Origin: Nilaparvata lugens
Lineage: Eukaryota; Arthropoda; Insecta; Hemiptera; Delphacidae
Direction: 5' to 3'
DNA: 64,000 nucleotides
NCBI RefSeq assembly: GCF_014356525.2
Contig: NC_052511.1
Coordinates: 9,072,638-9,136,637 of the forward strand
In this document: one piece after another, positions 11,480-21,878 of the stretch
Layout of the letters: each line of letters begins with the position of its first letter
How positions within the stretch are numbered: the stretch's first letter is position 1
Translations under genes and position numbers: made by a program
The notes under the pieces: generated by a model
What the model saw: the letters and a program-made list of their open reading frames with translations, nothing else
Databases searched by the model: none
What the model was told of the DNA's origin: nothing

Positions 11480-12025
11480 CAAATCATGACGCTAGTGTTC
11501 ACTCGCATCTCAAGTCTACTATTCAGAGATCCAAGCCAGCTGGTGACAGGACAATAACGATGGAGACACACGAAGTCTGCTATCTCTTCATAGTGAATGA
11601 TTTAATATAATCAACAGTTGCCAAACAGTTTGCAATTGAAATAATAACATTTTCTCGAATTCCGAGCTTATTTAAAATTTTGGGTGAAAATGTTTCTGAA
11701 CATTAATTGTAGAGATGCTCATGCTCAATATTTTCCACTTGAAATTTTTTGTTCAAATAGCATCTGAAGCCTGATAATTGGGAATCTGAAATCAAACTTT
11801 GCATAGATGAAGCGGAGCTCCTGAAATTTTTACAGATATGGGACTTGTGTCAGTTGATAGACCTTATCAATGCCTATTTTAGGTATGAGTTTGATCAAAA
11901 TCATTGGAGCCGTATTCGAAAAAATCGCGAAAAACCCTGTTTTTGACTACAATTTCGCCATCTTGAATTGCATTTGATCGAAATTGTTGGAGATGAGATA
12001 TCGTGTACACAGACACACATATACT

Positions 12026-12116
<91 letters not shown>

Positions 12117-12240
12117 TTCAGACCAATACCCAAAAACCACTTTTTTGGACTCAGGGACCTTTAAATTTAGAAATTGGGGTACCTTAATTTTTTCGGAAAG
12201 CAATACTTTCCTTACCTATGGTAATAGGGCAAGGAAAGTA
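11480..12240 (-). mobile_element. E1-family copy, lacking one terminal repeat
   Basis: It is collinear, in inverted orientation, with the full element at 25298-26302, from 'gacgctagtgttc' to the terminal gggcaaggaaagta. The outer 90-bp inverted repeats of the full copy are absent. A (CA)n tract replaces the short (GT)n of the other copy. A frame containing FLQIWDL is open in both copies, but the two copies differ mostly at amino-acid-changing positions, so I do not call it a gene. Confidence 0.8.
12028..12116. repeat. (CA)n microsatellite inside the E1 copy
   Basis: About 88 bases of CA repeats with one slip (accaca near 12091). It sits at the position homologous to the shorter (GT)n at 25534-25556, so the repeat was present in the element and expanded in this copy. 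The Thr/His and Cys/Val frames crossing it are artefacts. Confidence 0.95.
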
Positions 12241-13037
12241 ATAATAATAACCGAAATATTACAGGAGTACAAGAGTACCGGATCATGATCATAATCTTGT
12301 TTCATGATGATATTTATAGGGATAAATAATTATCGGAACTAGAGATAACGAGATAGTTATTGAGAAGTTGAAAAGTCACATAAATGATTCTAATATGTCG
12401 ATAGGTCATTTTCATCCGATTTGTCTAAACACTGCTTAATATACCTTAAGGTATTCAAGTGCATAAATACACTTAAAATATTCAACTGATGTGATTACAT
12501 GATGCATGATTGACAGATTATGTACGTTTCACTTCTATGCATTGAATAACAGTTTCCAATACGCTCGCCCTTTACCAACTTGCATCGCTCAAAGATACTA
12601 ATGTCATATAAGATTTGATCAATGTTATGATGTAAATTAATTCCAAAACATTGTCAAATTACTTATTCTGTAGGCTTTAAATACATTATTATTACTGAGC
12701 ACTATCTTCTACTTGATCAACCGACCGTCTTGAGCATAACTTCCCGATTTCCATAATTGAAAAGAGAAAAAAGCATAAATAAATAGATCAAACAAACGGA
12801 CTGTAGCATGCTTCTATAACAGTTTAGCGTTTCAAAACAAAATCATGATCAGTTATTCAATATTCAACTTTTTGTCTGTCATATAACCTTATTGTTATTC
12901 AAGTTGGATATCACCTACAATTTAAATCAGATGAATACTTTAGCATTCATGATGGTTTTTATGAATAATTATTGTAATATTCAGGTTATGAATGAGTATA
13001 GAGTATCTTCATAATCATCTTGTGACCTAACATATCT
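12241..13037. other. AT-rich interval left of the LTR element
   Basis: No supported gene or repeat was seen. Its right end is the insertion flank of the LTR retrotransposon; the last bases are ...cctaacatatc. Confidence 0.45.
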
Positions 13038-15033
13038 GACGTTATTTTTTTTATATTTAAATAACGATTAGCCTCCTGCTTGGCATCAGTCGGTAAAGCA
13101 TGAGATTTGATATAATTATATAATTAGGTCGTGGTTTTCTAATAGTATTCAGTCTTAAAAAAATCTTGATAGGCCTAGGTATGGGCTTCTCCTATAACTC
13201 TCGTAATTCAATAAAAATAAATATATATAAATATGATACTTATACTATAGTGTTGAGGAATAAAAAATAAATTGCACACCATAGACGTTTCATACATATA
13301 TTAAACAAATAATGCAAAAAATAGATCGAGGCCAAAAAATATATAAAGAGCGATAGAAAAATACAATATAAAAATAGAACAATAATTGAAATCAGTAAAA
13401 TATCACAGGCTAAATTTTATATTCTAGATTTATGGCACGAATCATTACCATGTGCCTTTATCTTAAAATCATATGCATTCTTTTGCATGTAGCTGCGATA
13501 TGCGCTTGCTAATACTTGTCGACTTGGACAATTCAATTAAAAATATGTGCTTTAAGATCAGCTTGATAAATTAGCCACTAATAATCCAAATATATATATA
13601 TTAAAATCTCTGGTACTTAGTAGATTTCTTTATATCGAATATATATTTTTATCTCAGGGTGCAAGATTCGGCACCTGACGGAATAGGTAGAGCCATTCAT
13701 CTAGTGAATTAGAGCTATAATAAACTATCGCAAATTATATTGCAAAAATTAAATGTCATATGCATATGTTTTAATAGCCTAGATTTTATACTTCTTTGAT
13801 TTAATAGAAATTTCTGAAATATTGATCTATCTTTTTCTTTCAATAAAATACCTTTACTACTAATTTTTACTTGCGCAAGTATTACTCTTATTAATTTCTT
13901 AATTTATAATAGAGACCCTTTCGGCGAGCTAGCTTTGATTATTAGATTCATTCGAAGCACTAGGGCGCCCATCACTAATTCAAATTCATCACTCACGTGT
14001 CGAAAATCTTCTCGTAAGCCGCCGATGTCGATCCAACTCCATGTGGTCGGGAATATGGTAGCCGGAATCGTCTCCTCCAAGGGGTTATAAATTTATTTAA
14101 AAATAAAAATGACTTCTGCTGTATAATAGCATCACGAAGTCCTTTAAGAAATTTAATAATTTAATTTAACTTTAACTTTTACAAAATCATTATCAAGGTA
14201 CTACGCTCTAAAATATTTGGGGTCCTCTCCTGGTGGCATTTGGTTGGCGAGTGCTCGTTCTCCTTTTTCAATTTTACAAATCTTATTTCCGACTTTCAAA
14301 TAACATAAAATTGAATATCTTAGTCCTCCGCCATTTAGGTTCAAATAGATCTTATAAAAAATACCAAAATATTGCTTAGATTGTATGATTAATAATTTCT
14401 TTGCATTCGAGCCATATCGATAACATAGACTATACAACAATTCAACATAGATTCCGAACATTTATAGAAATATATATAAATATTTTTGAATTGGCCTACA
14501 ATTGCCGCCTATTAACTGCCGTTTTACTATTGGTGCATGCAAATTTTATTCGGTATTCATGCGCCTGGTACCTCTTATTTCCTGAATACACTTAATTATT
14601 TTTATTTGGTTTATTTGTTATGCTCTTTACATGCTAGCTAATATTCTATACATTAATATTAATTCCATGCTACCTAATAATTAGCCACGTGATCAGATGT
14701 TTTTTCACATTGCACACCATCTGATTGCAATAAAGCTCTGCCAAGGGGTTTTGGTCAGATTCTACGTTTCTCGGTTTGATCGATCTCTAGGTCACCGATC
14801 CGTGAATACATGTACCTAACCTCAATCTTCAAATATTTTATATAATAATCTATTTATGAGCAATAAAATTCCTTCAAATCCTTATTTAGGTTTGTGTACC
14901 ATTTAGCCAGAACAAGCTGAGGCTATCTAATCTTAGTTATTATCTATTTGGCGATATTAGCCAGTTACTTTATTTTCAGACCTGTTACTATTTCGGTTAG
15001 GGATTTTTATCTACCCAAATTTGATACTTTACA
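13038..15033 (-). repeat. 3' LTR (left copy on the plus strand)
   Basis: It matches 19878-21878 along its whole length. The inner boundary is sharp: ...atactttaca then cgcgcccc. The outer boundary lies in 'atctgacgttatt', where the two copies diverge, and is uncertain by about 10 bases. Upstream on the element strand is only a short purine stretch (aggggcgcg) as polypurine-tract candidate. Short frames inside (14201-14461, 14401-14595) appear in both LTRs and are not genes. Confidence 0.85.
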
Positions 15034-16537
15034 CGCGCCCCTGGGTTTGAATTCAAAATATTTGAGAATCACAATGTTTTTAATGAAAACCCACCCTTCA
15101 ATACATCGATATACACTATACTTTAATTATAATTATACTCCCATACTTCTATCACAGTTCGCAGACATATTTGCTGCATCTCCTTTAGACCTCTATCAAA
15201 TACAATAACAAATTCTCCTCCTCAACACACATAAAATATCATAAATATAAACTTCTAAACATACTCCTCCTGACAACACTTAAAACATAATATTTTTAAA
15301 TTCGCCGCTTGCAGGGCCGCCAACCTAACTACACACATTTCATGATTCTCACAATCGATTCCTTCTAGACAATAATTTCGATTCATAAACTTCTGGGCTT
15401 ATATCTTATAGTATTTCTTAGGTCTTAATATAAATAATTTTCTATACATCAGGTACAATACTTTTCTTTTGCTAATGGCTCTTTGGTTTTTTGGTAGCTT
15501 GCATTCACTTTAGGTTTTTTCAGGTAACAAACGTGGCATAATTGAAAGTAATAAATATAAAACATATAAATAAATATACCGACATTAATAAATATAATAA
15601 ATAACAATAATAAATAACAATAATAAATAACAATTTTGGGGTAACCATACTTTTTCATAATCATATGTTTGCAGGCATTACATATTTGATTCAGGTGGCC
15701 TTGCCCAGCTGGTCACTGGCTCTACAGAATTTGCTGTCGACTTTCATAATTAACCTGACTGCTGCATTTTTTCTCTTTAAAGGTAATTTACAAATTTTAA
15801 ATATACTATCCCCGCTTGTGTCCTTTTTTAGTGGATGTAGCTAATTTAATTACACATTTAAAAATTGTTCTTTTTCTTATTGCAGGCTTCTAGCGGTTGG
15901 AAGGAATTAAAACACTGGATTGTTGCCATGCGGTCCTATGCCAAGATTAAATTTATTACGAAAGGTTAGTAATCGGTTTGATAATATGTTTTCCTTGATT
16001 TCTTATCATATTTATTTCAAATTCTGTGATATTTCATGTAGAATTGTTGTGGTCTTCCCATATCTTGGCTTTCTGCTTGTAGCTATACTGCTGTAGGCTG
16101 GTTGGGTTATCTGCTATCCATTTGTTGATTGTTGAGGCTGTCCTATTATTTATTTATCTTCATGAATATAAAACCATTGTATCTGGTATATCCTTTTATC
16201 AAATAACTCCTTGTTCCTTTAATAATAATTTCTCTTAATCCATTCCTTTTCCGATCATCCTGCACTCTTAACTCATCCTTCCTTTCATTTTCGTTCAAGA
16301 CTCTCGATTTCAGTTCTTATAACTCATTATGCCCAAACAATAAACATTTTTATAATATTAAATTTTCAATTATCAATAATAAATTCTTTCAATAATAACA
16401 ATATAATATTTTCCATCATATCTATAACACAGTCTTTTATTATATCACAGCCATTATTACAAGCATTACACACCATATCAAAACATTTATTTTCTCTTTA
16501 ATAGTATAATCTCTTATCATATAATAGTCAGGTACTT
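15034..16537 (-). other. Noncoding 3' internal region of the LTR element
   Basis: About 1.5 kb between the end of the Gag-like frames and the 3' LTR. The longest frames are AT-driven (Tyr/Ile/Phe-rich, 15449-15664). I see no remnant of a polymerase or envelope gene. On the plus strand there is a tandem block of 'aataacaataataa' near 15596-15634. Confidence 0.7.
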
Positions 16538-16987
16538 TCACTTTCTCATATAATTCCTTATTGCTCTTGATTTTATTAACCACTTTCTGTCCATCAATAT
16601 CCACAAGTAATCCATTCCATTATTATCCAGGCATGATTCCATATTTGTTCTTGTAGTAGCTCCGTTTTTATCACATTTATTACATCCATTTTGCCGGTCA
16701 CATCGCTGATCATAGCCTTTAAAACGTATGTGCCGCGGATGCATGCTCTGTTCCTGTTCTCCTCGGTGTTGGTTCGATGTCCTCCTTTGCCTCTTGAAGC
16801 GTGCATGCGGCGGTATGCGCGCGCGCGGTTCCTCCTTTTCTTTCGCCTCCGGGCCTTGCGATGCATCTTCTTCTCCCGAATGCCGTCCTCTCGTTCTTGA
16901 TGCCGGTCGGGTGTCCTCAGGCGCCTCCGTCTCCAGGCCTTGCGGTGGTCGCTCCTCCTGTCCGGTAGCCGTCCTCCCTGGTGTCAT
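16538..16987 (-). CDS. Possible Gag extension or chance frame (149 aa)
   Basis: This frame overlaps the end of segment 3 in a different frame. It is Arg/Glu/Pro-rich (GQEERPPQGLETEAPEDTRP, then RARIPPHARFKRQRR) and becomes ordinary after residue 95 with a few cysteines (CDRQNGCNKCDKNG) that do not form a CCHC box. It may be a C-terminal extension reached by another frameshift, a small second protein, or a chance frame in GC-rich sequence. Overlapping open frames on the plus strand here support the last view. Confidence 0.35.
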   Translation of the reverse strand: MTPGRTATGQEERPPQGLETEAPEDTRPASRTRGRHSGEEDASQGPEAKEKEEPRARIPPHARFKRQRRTSNQHRGEQEQSMHPRHIRFKGYDQRCDRQNGCNKCDKNGATTRTNMESCLDNNGMDYLWILMDRKWLIKSRAIRNYMRK

Positions 16988-17657
16988 CCTCTTGGTCCTC
17001 TATCCTGGGTTCCTTGGGGTACCTTGGTGGGGTCGATTGATGCGCGGGTGTAGGCTCTGTGTGTGGATGCATGGTGGTGGTCAGAACAGGTAGTATGGTG
17101 GCGGTCTCCTCCTGGCAACTGTTTATTTTTGGCAGTGGTGGGATTTCAGCATTATTATAGTGTATCGGTTCTTGTTGTAGGGTGGTGGCCGGTAGTGATT
17201 CTTCGGTGGCGGGTTGCTCTTCGGTGGGGAACAGAATACTTAATAGAGGTTGATGTTTACGGCTGGCTTTAATTGCATGTTTGGCGGCGGTTTTTTGTGG
17301 TTGGATATTGGGGGTATCATATAATCCTGGTTTATTAGTTGTAGTTTTCTGTATATCTGGTGTCGGGTCGTTGGGTGCTGGGTTCCGGGTTTTTTGTTGA
17401 TTCAATCCTATTGCATGCGCTAATGTATAATTTGTGCTTACTTGTTGAGGTGGTGGTTTATAATTTCTGTTGTAATTGTTCTGAGTGTGATTATTATTTG
17501 AGTTTAATCGATCACGGCCATCATAGTGATTCCTACGGTTGCTCTGCTGGGTATAGTGGTTGGTTGTGCGATTTTGAAATTTTTCATTATTCCAGTTACC
17601 ATTTTGCCTGTGCTCATAGCGGCGTTCAAATTGAGGAGCAGATCGGTAGCGATCATA
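16917..17657 (-). CDS. gag: Gag segment 3: Asn/Arg/Gln-rich basic tail
   Basis: After the second break the open frame reads YDRYRSAPQFERRYEHRQNG and remains rich in Asn, Arg, Gln, His and Tyr to about 17480, with no cysteine. Such basic disordered tails bind RNA in Gag proteins that lack a zinc knuckle. It then becomes Pro/Thr/Gln/Glu-rich (PNDPTPDIQKTTTNKPG) and ends at a stop at 16917. The ATG at 17405 is internal to this open stretch, so I start the segment at 17657. It overlaps segment 4 by about 70 bases. Confidence 0.6.
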   Translation of the reverse strand, partial: YDRYRSAPQFERRYEHRQNGNWNNEKFQNRTTNHYTQQSNRRNHYDGRDRLNSNNNHTQNNYNRNYKPPPQQVSTNYTLAHAIGLNQQKTRNPAPNDPTPDIQKTTTNKPGLYDTPNIQPQKTAAKHAIKASRKHQPLLSILFPTEEQPATEESLPATTLQQEPIHYNNAEIPPLPKINSCQEETATILPVLTTTMHPHTEPTPAHQSTPPRYPKEPRIEDQEDDTREDGYRTGGATTARPGDGGA

Positions 17658-18133
17658 TGATACCGTTCATAATTTTGGCTGTTATACTGATTAAATTTTG
17701 AGTTATGTTGATTTTGTGCGTATCTCTGGTCTGAACGGTGGTTTGACATTGCCATCACAGACTGTATGCCATATAGATGATTTATCAGCTGCTTGCAATC
17801 AGTAATGGGTTGTGTGGCGAGTGCCATTCTAACTTGATACGGTAGCTTCTTTAAAATAATACTTGCTAATGCCGATTCATTAATGGGCTCGCTCAATTGA
17901 GAATTTTTAAACTGTAGGGCAGTGACGAAAGTGGTACATGCACCGTCTAAGTTAGGGTTGAAATCGCATGATATAATGTCCGCTAGCACGTCCAACTGTT
18001 TACTTCTGCTCCAATACTGTTCCAGGAAGACAGCTACAAACTCATCCAATGATGTAAATTCATGGGCTCTACTCCGAAAGAACATCAGGGGTTCGCCAAT
18101 CAATAAACTAGTCAAACGAAGACGCCAAAAATT
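17504..18133 (-). CDS. gag: Gag segment 2: capsid-like core
   Basis: In the frame open from 18133, the protein reads NFWRLRLTSLLIGEP, then FTSLDEFVAVFLEQYWSRSKQ. This is the Trp-Arg...Leu-Leu-x-Gly and FxxxYW pattern typical of the retrotransposon Gag capsid region (Pfam retrotrans_gag type). It continues through LKKLPYQVRMALATQP and QLINHLYGIQSVMAMS. Useful sequence ends near 17657, where one base appears missing; downstream of that the frame runs on to 17504 with composition unlike Gag. Together with segment 1 it gives a capsid domain of roughly 190 residues. Confidence 0.7.
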   Translation of the reverse strand, partial: NFWRLRLTSLLIGEPLMFFRSRAHEFTSLDEFVAVFLEQYWSRSKQLDVLADIISCDFNPNLDGACTTFVTALQFKNSQLSEPINESALASIILKKLPYQVRMALATQPITDCKQLINHLYGIQSVMAMSNHRSDQRYAQNQHNSKFNQYNSQNYERYHMIATDLLLNLNAAMSTGKMVTGIMKNFKIAQPTTIPSRATVGITMMAVID

Positions 18134-19311
18134 CCACGAGGTAGTGCAAGAGTTTGTACTAATTTTATCTGATCAATGAATGGTTGAGGTTGCAAATGGC
18201 GATCAGTATTATCAAATTTTCCCAGTCCTTGTAATATACTATGTACGTTGAGGTTGTCTGTTTGAATCCCTTGAGGTCGTTGTTGAATATGATTTTCTAA
18301 TGTTGTTATTTTTTCCTGTGTTATCTGCCATTGACTATTATGTGTAATTTTATTTGCGTTTATTTCTTGATTTAATTGAGTCAGAGTGGATTTTTGAATT
18401 AGTAGAGTTCCGTTTAAAGCTTTACAGGTTTCTGTATTTTGATTTATGCTACCTTGCAGTTGGTTCATTTTTGTGGACATATTAATCTGTTTATTTTGTA
18501 TTTCTTTAATACTGTTAATATTTTTGTCAACTGTAGTTGTTAAGGTTTGATTGGCAACGGTAATTTGTTTGTGGATTTCTTGGTGGCAATCGGCCTTAAT
18601 GTTATTTGTTATATCCTGAATGGGTGTAGTGATTTGTGTGGTTAGGTTATCTATCCTTTCATTGAGTTCACATGTAACCGTATCCAACCTTTCCGATAAT
18701 CCTGCAGTAACTTTATCCTGACTTTCGTTTTGTAGAGTTATCATTGCTTTTAATTCTTCCCTATGATTCTCGACTTTAGTTTCAATATTATCCAACCGTT
18801 GTTCTACTGATTTTATAGCGCCTGCGGTCTCTTTCATGCCCTGTTCCACTGTTTGTTTATTTTCCTCTTTTACTGTAGCAATCTCTTTTTTAATCTCCTG
18901 CATCATATTATCCATTGTTTTTTGTAACATAATATTGAAAGTACTGCTAGTTTGTTCCATTATTACCTTTTGAAGCGGATCTAACTCTGTGATTGAAAAT
19001 ATACTTTGTTTGCCCAGGTGTGACTCGGCCTCCGGCGATGCGGGTTCTGCAGGCTGCTCCTCGCCCCCTTCAAAGTTGATCTCTGCTATCCGTTGATTCA
19101 ATGGTGTGTCAGCGGCGTCGATTCGAGTGGATGATAGAGGTTGCAGACCTGGTGGATCGAAGACTATCGACCCGATGCTTCCTGGTTCCCTTTCTCGTGG
19201 CGTATTGGCATCTACCGTGGTGGGGTTTGATGTGCTTGGAGTCGACAAAGTGGGATCTGTGCAACCGCCGTACATATATGAAACTTCAGAGTTTGCGGGA
19301 GTGTGATTCAT
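18112..19311 (-). CDS. gag: Gag segment 1: head and coiled coil (399 aa)
   Basis: This is the longest open frame in the window. Residues 1-100 are low-complexity (Thr/Pro/Ser, then Glu/Pro/Ala) and include the motif ISITELDPL near residue 105. From about 110 to 335 there are continuous heptads rich in Glu, Lys, Gln, Asn, Ile and Leu (for example KSVEQRLDNIETKVENHREE), a strong coiled coil that should drive oligomerisation. From about 350, GKFDNTD...PQPFIDQIK resembles the start of a retrotransposon capsid domain. The last residues (GIFGVFV) are read in the wrong frame, after the break at about 18131. The start at 19311 is the first ATG after a stop-rich leader. No homologue can be named from sequence alone. 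Confidence 0.75.
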   Translation of the reverse strand: MNHTPANSEVSYMYGGCTDPTLSTPSTSNPTTVDANTPREREPGSIGSIVFDPPGLQPLSSTRIDAADTPLNQRIAEINFEGGEEQPAEPASPEAESHLGKQSIFSITELDPLQKVIMEQTSSTFNIMLQKTMDNMMQEIKKEIATVKEENKQTVEQGMKETAGAIKSVEQRLDNIETKVENHREELKAMITLQNESQDKVTAGLSERLDTVTCELNERIDNLTTQITTPIQDITNNIKADCHQEIHKQITVANQTLTTTVDKNINSIKEIQNKQINMSTKMNQLQGSINQNTETCKALNGTLLIQKSTLTQLNQEINANKITHNSQWQITQEKITTLENHIQQRPQGIQTDNLNVHSILQGLGKFDNTDRHLQPQPFIDQIKLVQTLALPRGIFGVFV

Positions 19312-19877
19312 TATGTCAAATATGATAAATGCTAATTAAAAAGTGATAAATGATAAGCGAAAATGCTTAAAAAAGAGACACAAACCGGGACTTACAGTGA
19401 AACAGTGATGTGCAAGTGTTTGGATACTAATACGACAAGGTATTTATACTTAAGTTTTTTATTATGCTCTAGCGCCCCCAATGTTTTGTTTTAATTTATT
19501 CTTGGCTAGTTTACAGGCTGTGACTTATTTTCCAACCGGCTTAAACACATAATATATTTTTGACTAGAAAGTAATAGCAGTTTAGGCTTATAAAATATAA
19601 TCTCTCTCTATAAACATGTATTTTTTACAGTACTAATAATATAAAATTTTCTTTAAAACATATAATTTCTCTTATTTAAAGCTATTGATTCCCCAAAAAG
19701 TAATACAAATTTCACTTCGCCAGTTTTCCTCAAAACTCGTATAAGTTATCTATAATTTTCAATATGGTTATTGACTTAATTTCAAATAATTATTCAATGA
19801 GCTTGGCTCTCATCATCAGTCCCACGTTGGTACGGCATGTTTTATGTCATATCCGTGGCCTATCACGTTGGGCGACA
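19312..19877 (-). other. 5' leader of the LTR element with duplicated PBS-like site
   Basis: On the element strand the LTR end and the start of the leader read gacataaaacatgtcgccca then acgtgata. About 43 bases on, gacataaaacatgccgtacc then aacgtgggac repeats it. Each copy matches part of TGGCGCCCAACGTGGGAC, which I remember as a common primer-binding sequence of insect LTR elements. The rest of the leader has no long frame and is AT-rich. Confidence 0.55.
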
Positions 19878-21878
19878 TGTTTTATGTCACGTTATTCTTT
19901 ATATTTAAATAACGATTAGCCTCCTGCTTGGCATCAGTCGGTAAAGCATGAGATTTGATATAATTATATAATTAGGTCGTGGTTTTCTAATAGTATTCAG
20001 TCTTAAAAAATCTTGATAGGCCTAGGTATGGGCTTCTCCTATAACTCTCGTAATTCAATAAAAATAAATATATATAAATATGATACTTATACTATAGTGT
20101 TGAGGAATAAAAAATAAATTGCACACCATAGACGTTTCATACATATATTAAACAAATAATGCAAAAAATAGATCGAGGCCAAAAAATATATAAAGAGCGA
20201 TAGAAAAATACAATATAAAAATAGAACAATAATTGAAATCAGTAAAATATCACAGGCTAAATTTATATTCTAGATTTATGGCACGAATCATTACCATGTG
20301 CCTTTATCTTAAAATCATATGCATTCTTTTGCATGTAGCTGCGATATGCGCTTGCTAATACTTGTCGACTTGGACAATTCAATTAAAAATATGTGCTTTA
20401 AGATCAGCTTGATAAATTAGCCACTAATAATCCAAATATATATATATTAAAATCTCTGGTACTTAGTAGATTTCTTTATATCGAATATATATTTTTATCT
20501 CAGGGTGCAAGATTCGGCACCTGACGGAATAGGTAGAGCCATTCATCTAGTGAATTAGAGCTATAATAAACTATCGCAAATTATATTGCAAAAATTAAAT
20601 GTCATATGCATATGTTTTAATAGCCTAGATTTTATACTTCTTTGATTTAATAGAAATTCTGAAATATTGATCTATCTTTTTCTTTCAATAAAATACCTTT
20701 ACTACTAATTTTTACTTGCGCAAGTATTACTCTTATTAATTTCTTAATTTATAATAGAGACCCTTTCGGCGAGCTAGCTTTGATTATTAGATTCATTCGA
20801 AGCACTAGGGCGCCCATCACTAATTCAAATTCATCACTCACGTGTCGAAAATCTTCTCGTAAGCCGCCGATGTCGATCCAACTCCATGTGGTCCGGGAAT
20901 ATGGTAGCCGGAATCGTCTCCTCCAAGGGGTTATAAATTTATTTAAAAATAAAAATGACTTCTGCTGTATAATAGCATCACGAAGTCCTTTAAGAAATTT
21001 AATAATTTAATTTAACTTTAACTTTTACAAAATCATTATCAAGGTACTACGCTCTAAAATATTTGGGGTCCTCTCCTGGTGGCATTTGGTTGGCGAGTGC
21101 TCGGTCTCCTTTTTCAATTTTACAAATCTTATTTCCGACTTTCAAATTAACATAAAATTTGAATATCTTAGTCCTCCGCCATTTAGGTTCAAATAGATCT
21201 TATAAAAAATACCAAAATATTGCTTAGATTGTATGATTAATAATTTCTTTGCATTCGAGCCATATAAATAACATAGAATATACAACAATTCAACATAGAT
21301 TCCGAACATTTATAGAAATATATATAAATATTTTTGAATTGGCCTACAATTGCCGCCTATTAACTGCCGTTTTACTATTGGTGCATGCAAATTTTATTCG
21401 GTATTCATGCGCCTGGTACCTCTTATTTCCTGAATACACTTAATTATTTTTATTTGGTTTATTTGTTATGCTCTTTACATGCTAGCTAATATTCTATACA
21501 TTAATATAATTCCATGCTACCTAATAATTAGCCACGTGATCAGATGTTTTTTCACATTGCACACCATCTGATTGCAATAAAGCTCTGCCAAGGGGTTTTG
21601 GTCAGATTCTACGTTTCTCGGTTTGATCGATCTCTAGGTCACCGATCCGTGAATACATGTACCTAACCTCAATCTTCAAATATTTTATATAATAATCTAT
21701 TTATGAGCAATAAAATTCCTTCAAATCCTTTTTAGGTTTGTGTACCATTTAGCCAGAACAAGCTGAGGCTATCTAATCTTAGTTATTATCTATTTGGCGA
21801 TATTAGCCAGTTACTTTATTTTCAGACCTCTTACTATTTCGGTTAGGGATTTTATCTACCCAAATTTGATACTTTACA
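19878..21878 (-). repeat. 5' LTR (right copy on the plus strand)
   Basis: It is nearly identical to 13038-15033. By eye one-base indels in homopolymers outnumber substitutions. It should contain the promoter and polyadenylation signal of the element, but AT-richness hides them. The inner boundary is placed at tgttttatgtcac next to the PBS-like site; the outer boundary is ...atactttaca followed by catac. Confidence 0.85.

Larger units (their letters stand above)
16538..19311 (-). pseudogene. gag: Gag-like gene, broken by single-base frameshifts
   Basis: A Gag polyprotein forms the particle that packages retroelement RNA. Read from the ATG at 19311, about 570 bases after the 5' LTR, the gene has a Pro/Ser/Thr-rich head, a long coiled coil, a capsid-like core and a basic Asn/Arg/Gln tail without a CCHC zinc knuckle. 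The frame is lost near 18131 (in a run of five T) and near 17657. Each shift is explained by one missing base. A further overlap near 16980-16917 would carry reading into another open frame. No canonical slippery heptamer is visible at the first break, and a break inside the capsid core would be a strange place for programmed frameshifting. Mutation or assembly error in homopolymers is more likely. The four open segments are listed separately. Confidence 0.75.
13038..21878 (-). mobile_element. Gag-only LTR retrotransposon with 2-kb LTRs
   Basis: Two direct repeats of about 2.0 kb (13038-15033 and 19878-21878) enclose 4.84 kb. On the minus strand each LTR begins tgtaaagtatcaaatttggg, so it has the usual TG start. 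The internal region holds a 5' leader of about 570 bases with a primer-binding-site-like sequence, then a Gag-like gene (19311 down to about 16.5-16.9 kb), then about 1.5 kb without coding capacity before the 3' LTR. I found no protease DTG/DSG, reverse transcriptase YxDD, RNase H or integrase signature on either strand, so the element should depend on proteins from a relative. The LTRs are about 99% identical, so the insertion is young. A target duplication is not clear: catac follows the right LTR and catat lies near the left one. The Gag core looks Ty3/gypsy-like, but I cannot fix the superfamily without a polymerase. Confidence 0.85.

Noticed and set aside
11771..11946. Frame with FLQIWDL in the E1 copy, also open at 25706-25894 on the minus strand
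   Set aside because: In the aligned part nearly all differences between the two copies change an amino acid (for example tgt/tgg, aat/gat, gcc/gac, cat/cgt) and only one or two are silent. That is neutral decay, not selection on a protein.
11879..12288. Several frames of 67-106 codons on both strands
   Set aside because: They run through the (CA)n tract and give Thr/His or Cys/Val repeats.
14201..14595. Frames of 64-86 codons in the LTR, repeated at 21249-21443
   Set aside because: Present in both LTRs, mostly opposite to the element's transcription, with no domain.
15449..15664. 71-codon Tyr/Ile/Phe frame in the LTR element, possible envelope remnant
   Set aside because: Composition is that of AT-rich DNA; no signal peptide, cysteine pattern or furin-type site.
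18125..18140. Programmed -1 frameshift signal in gag
   Set aside because: No X XXY YYZ heptamer is present and the change falls inside the capsid-like domain.
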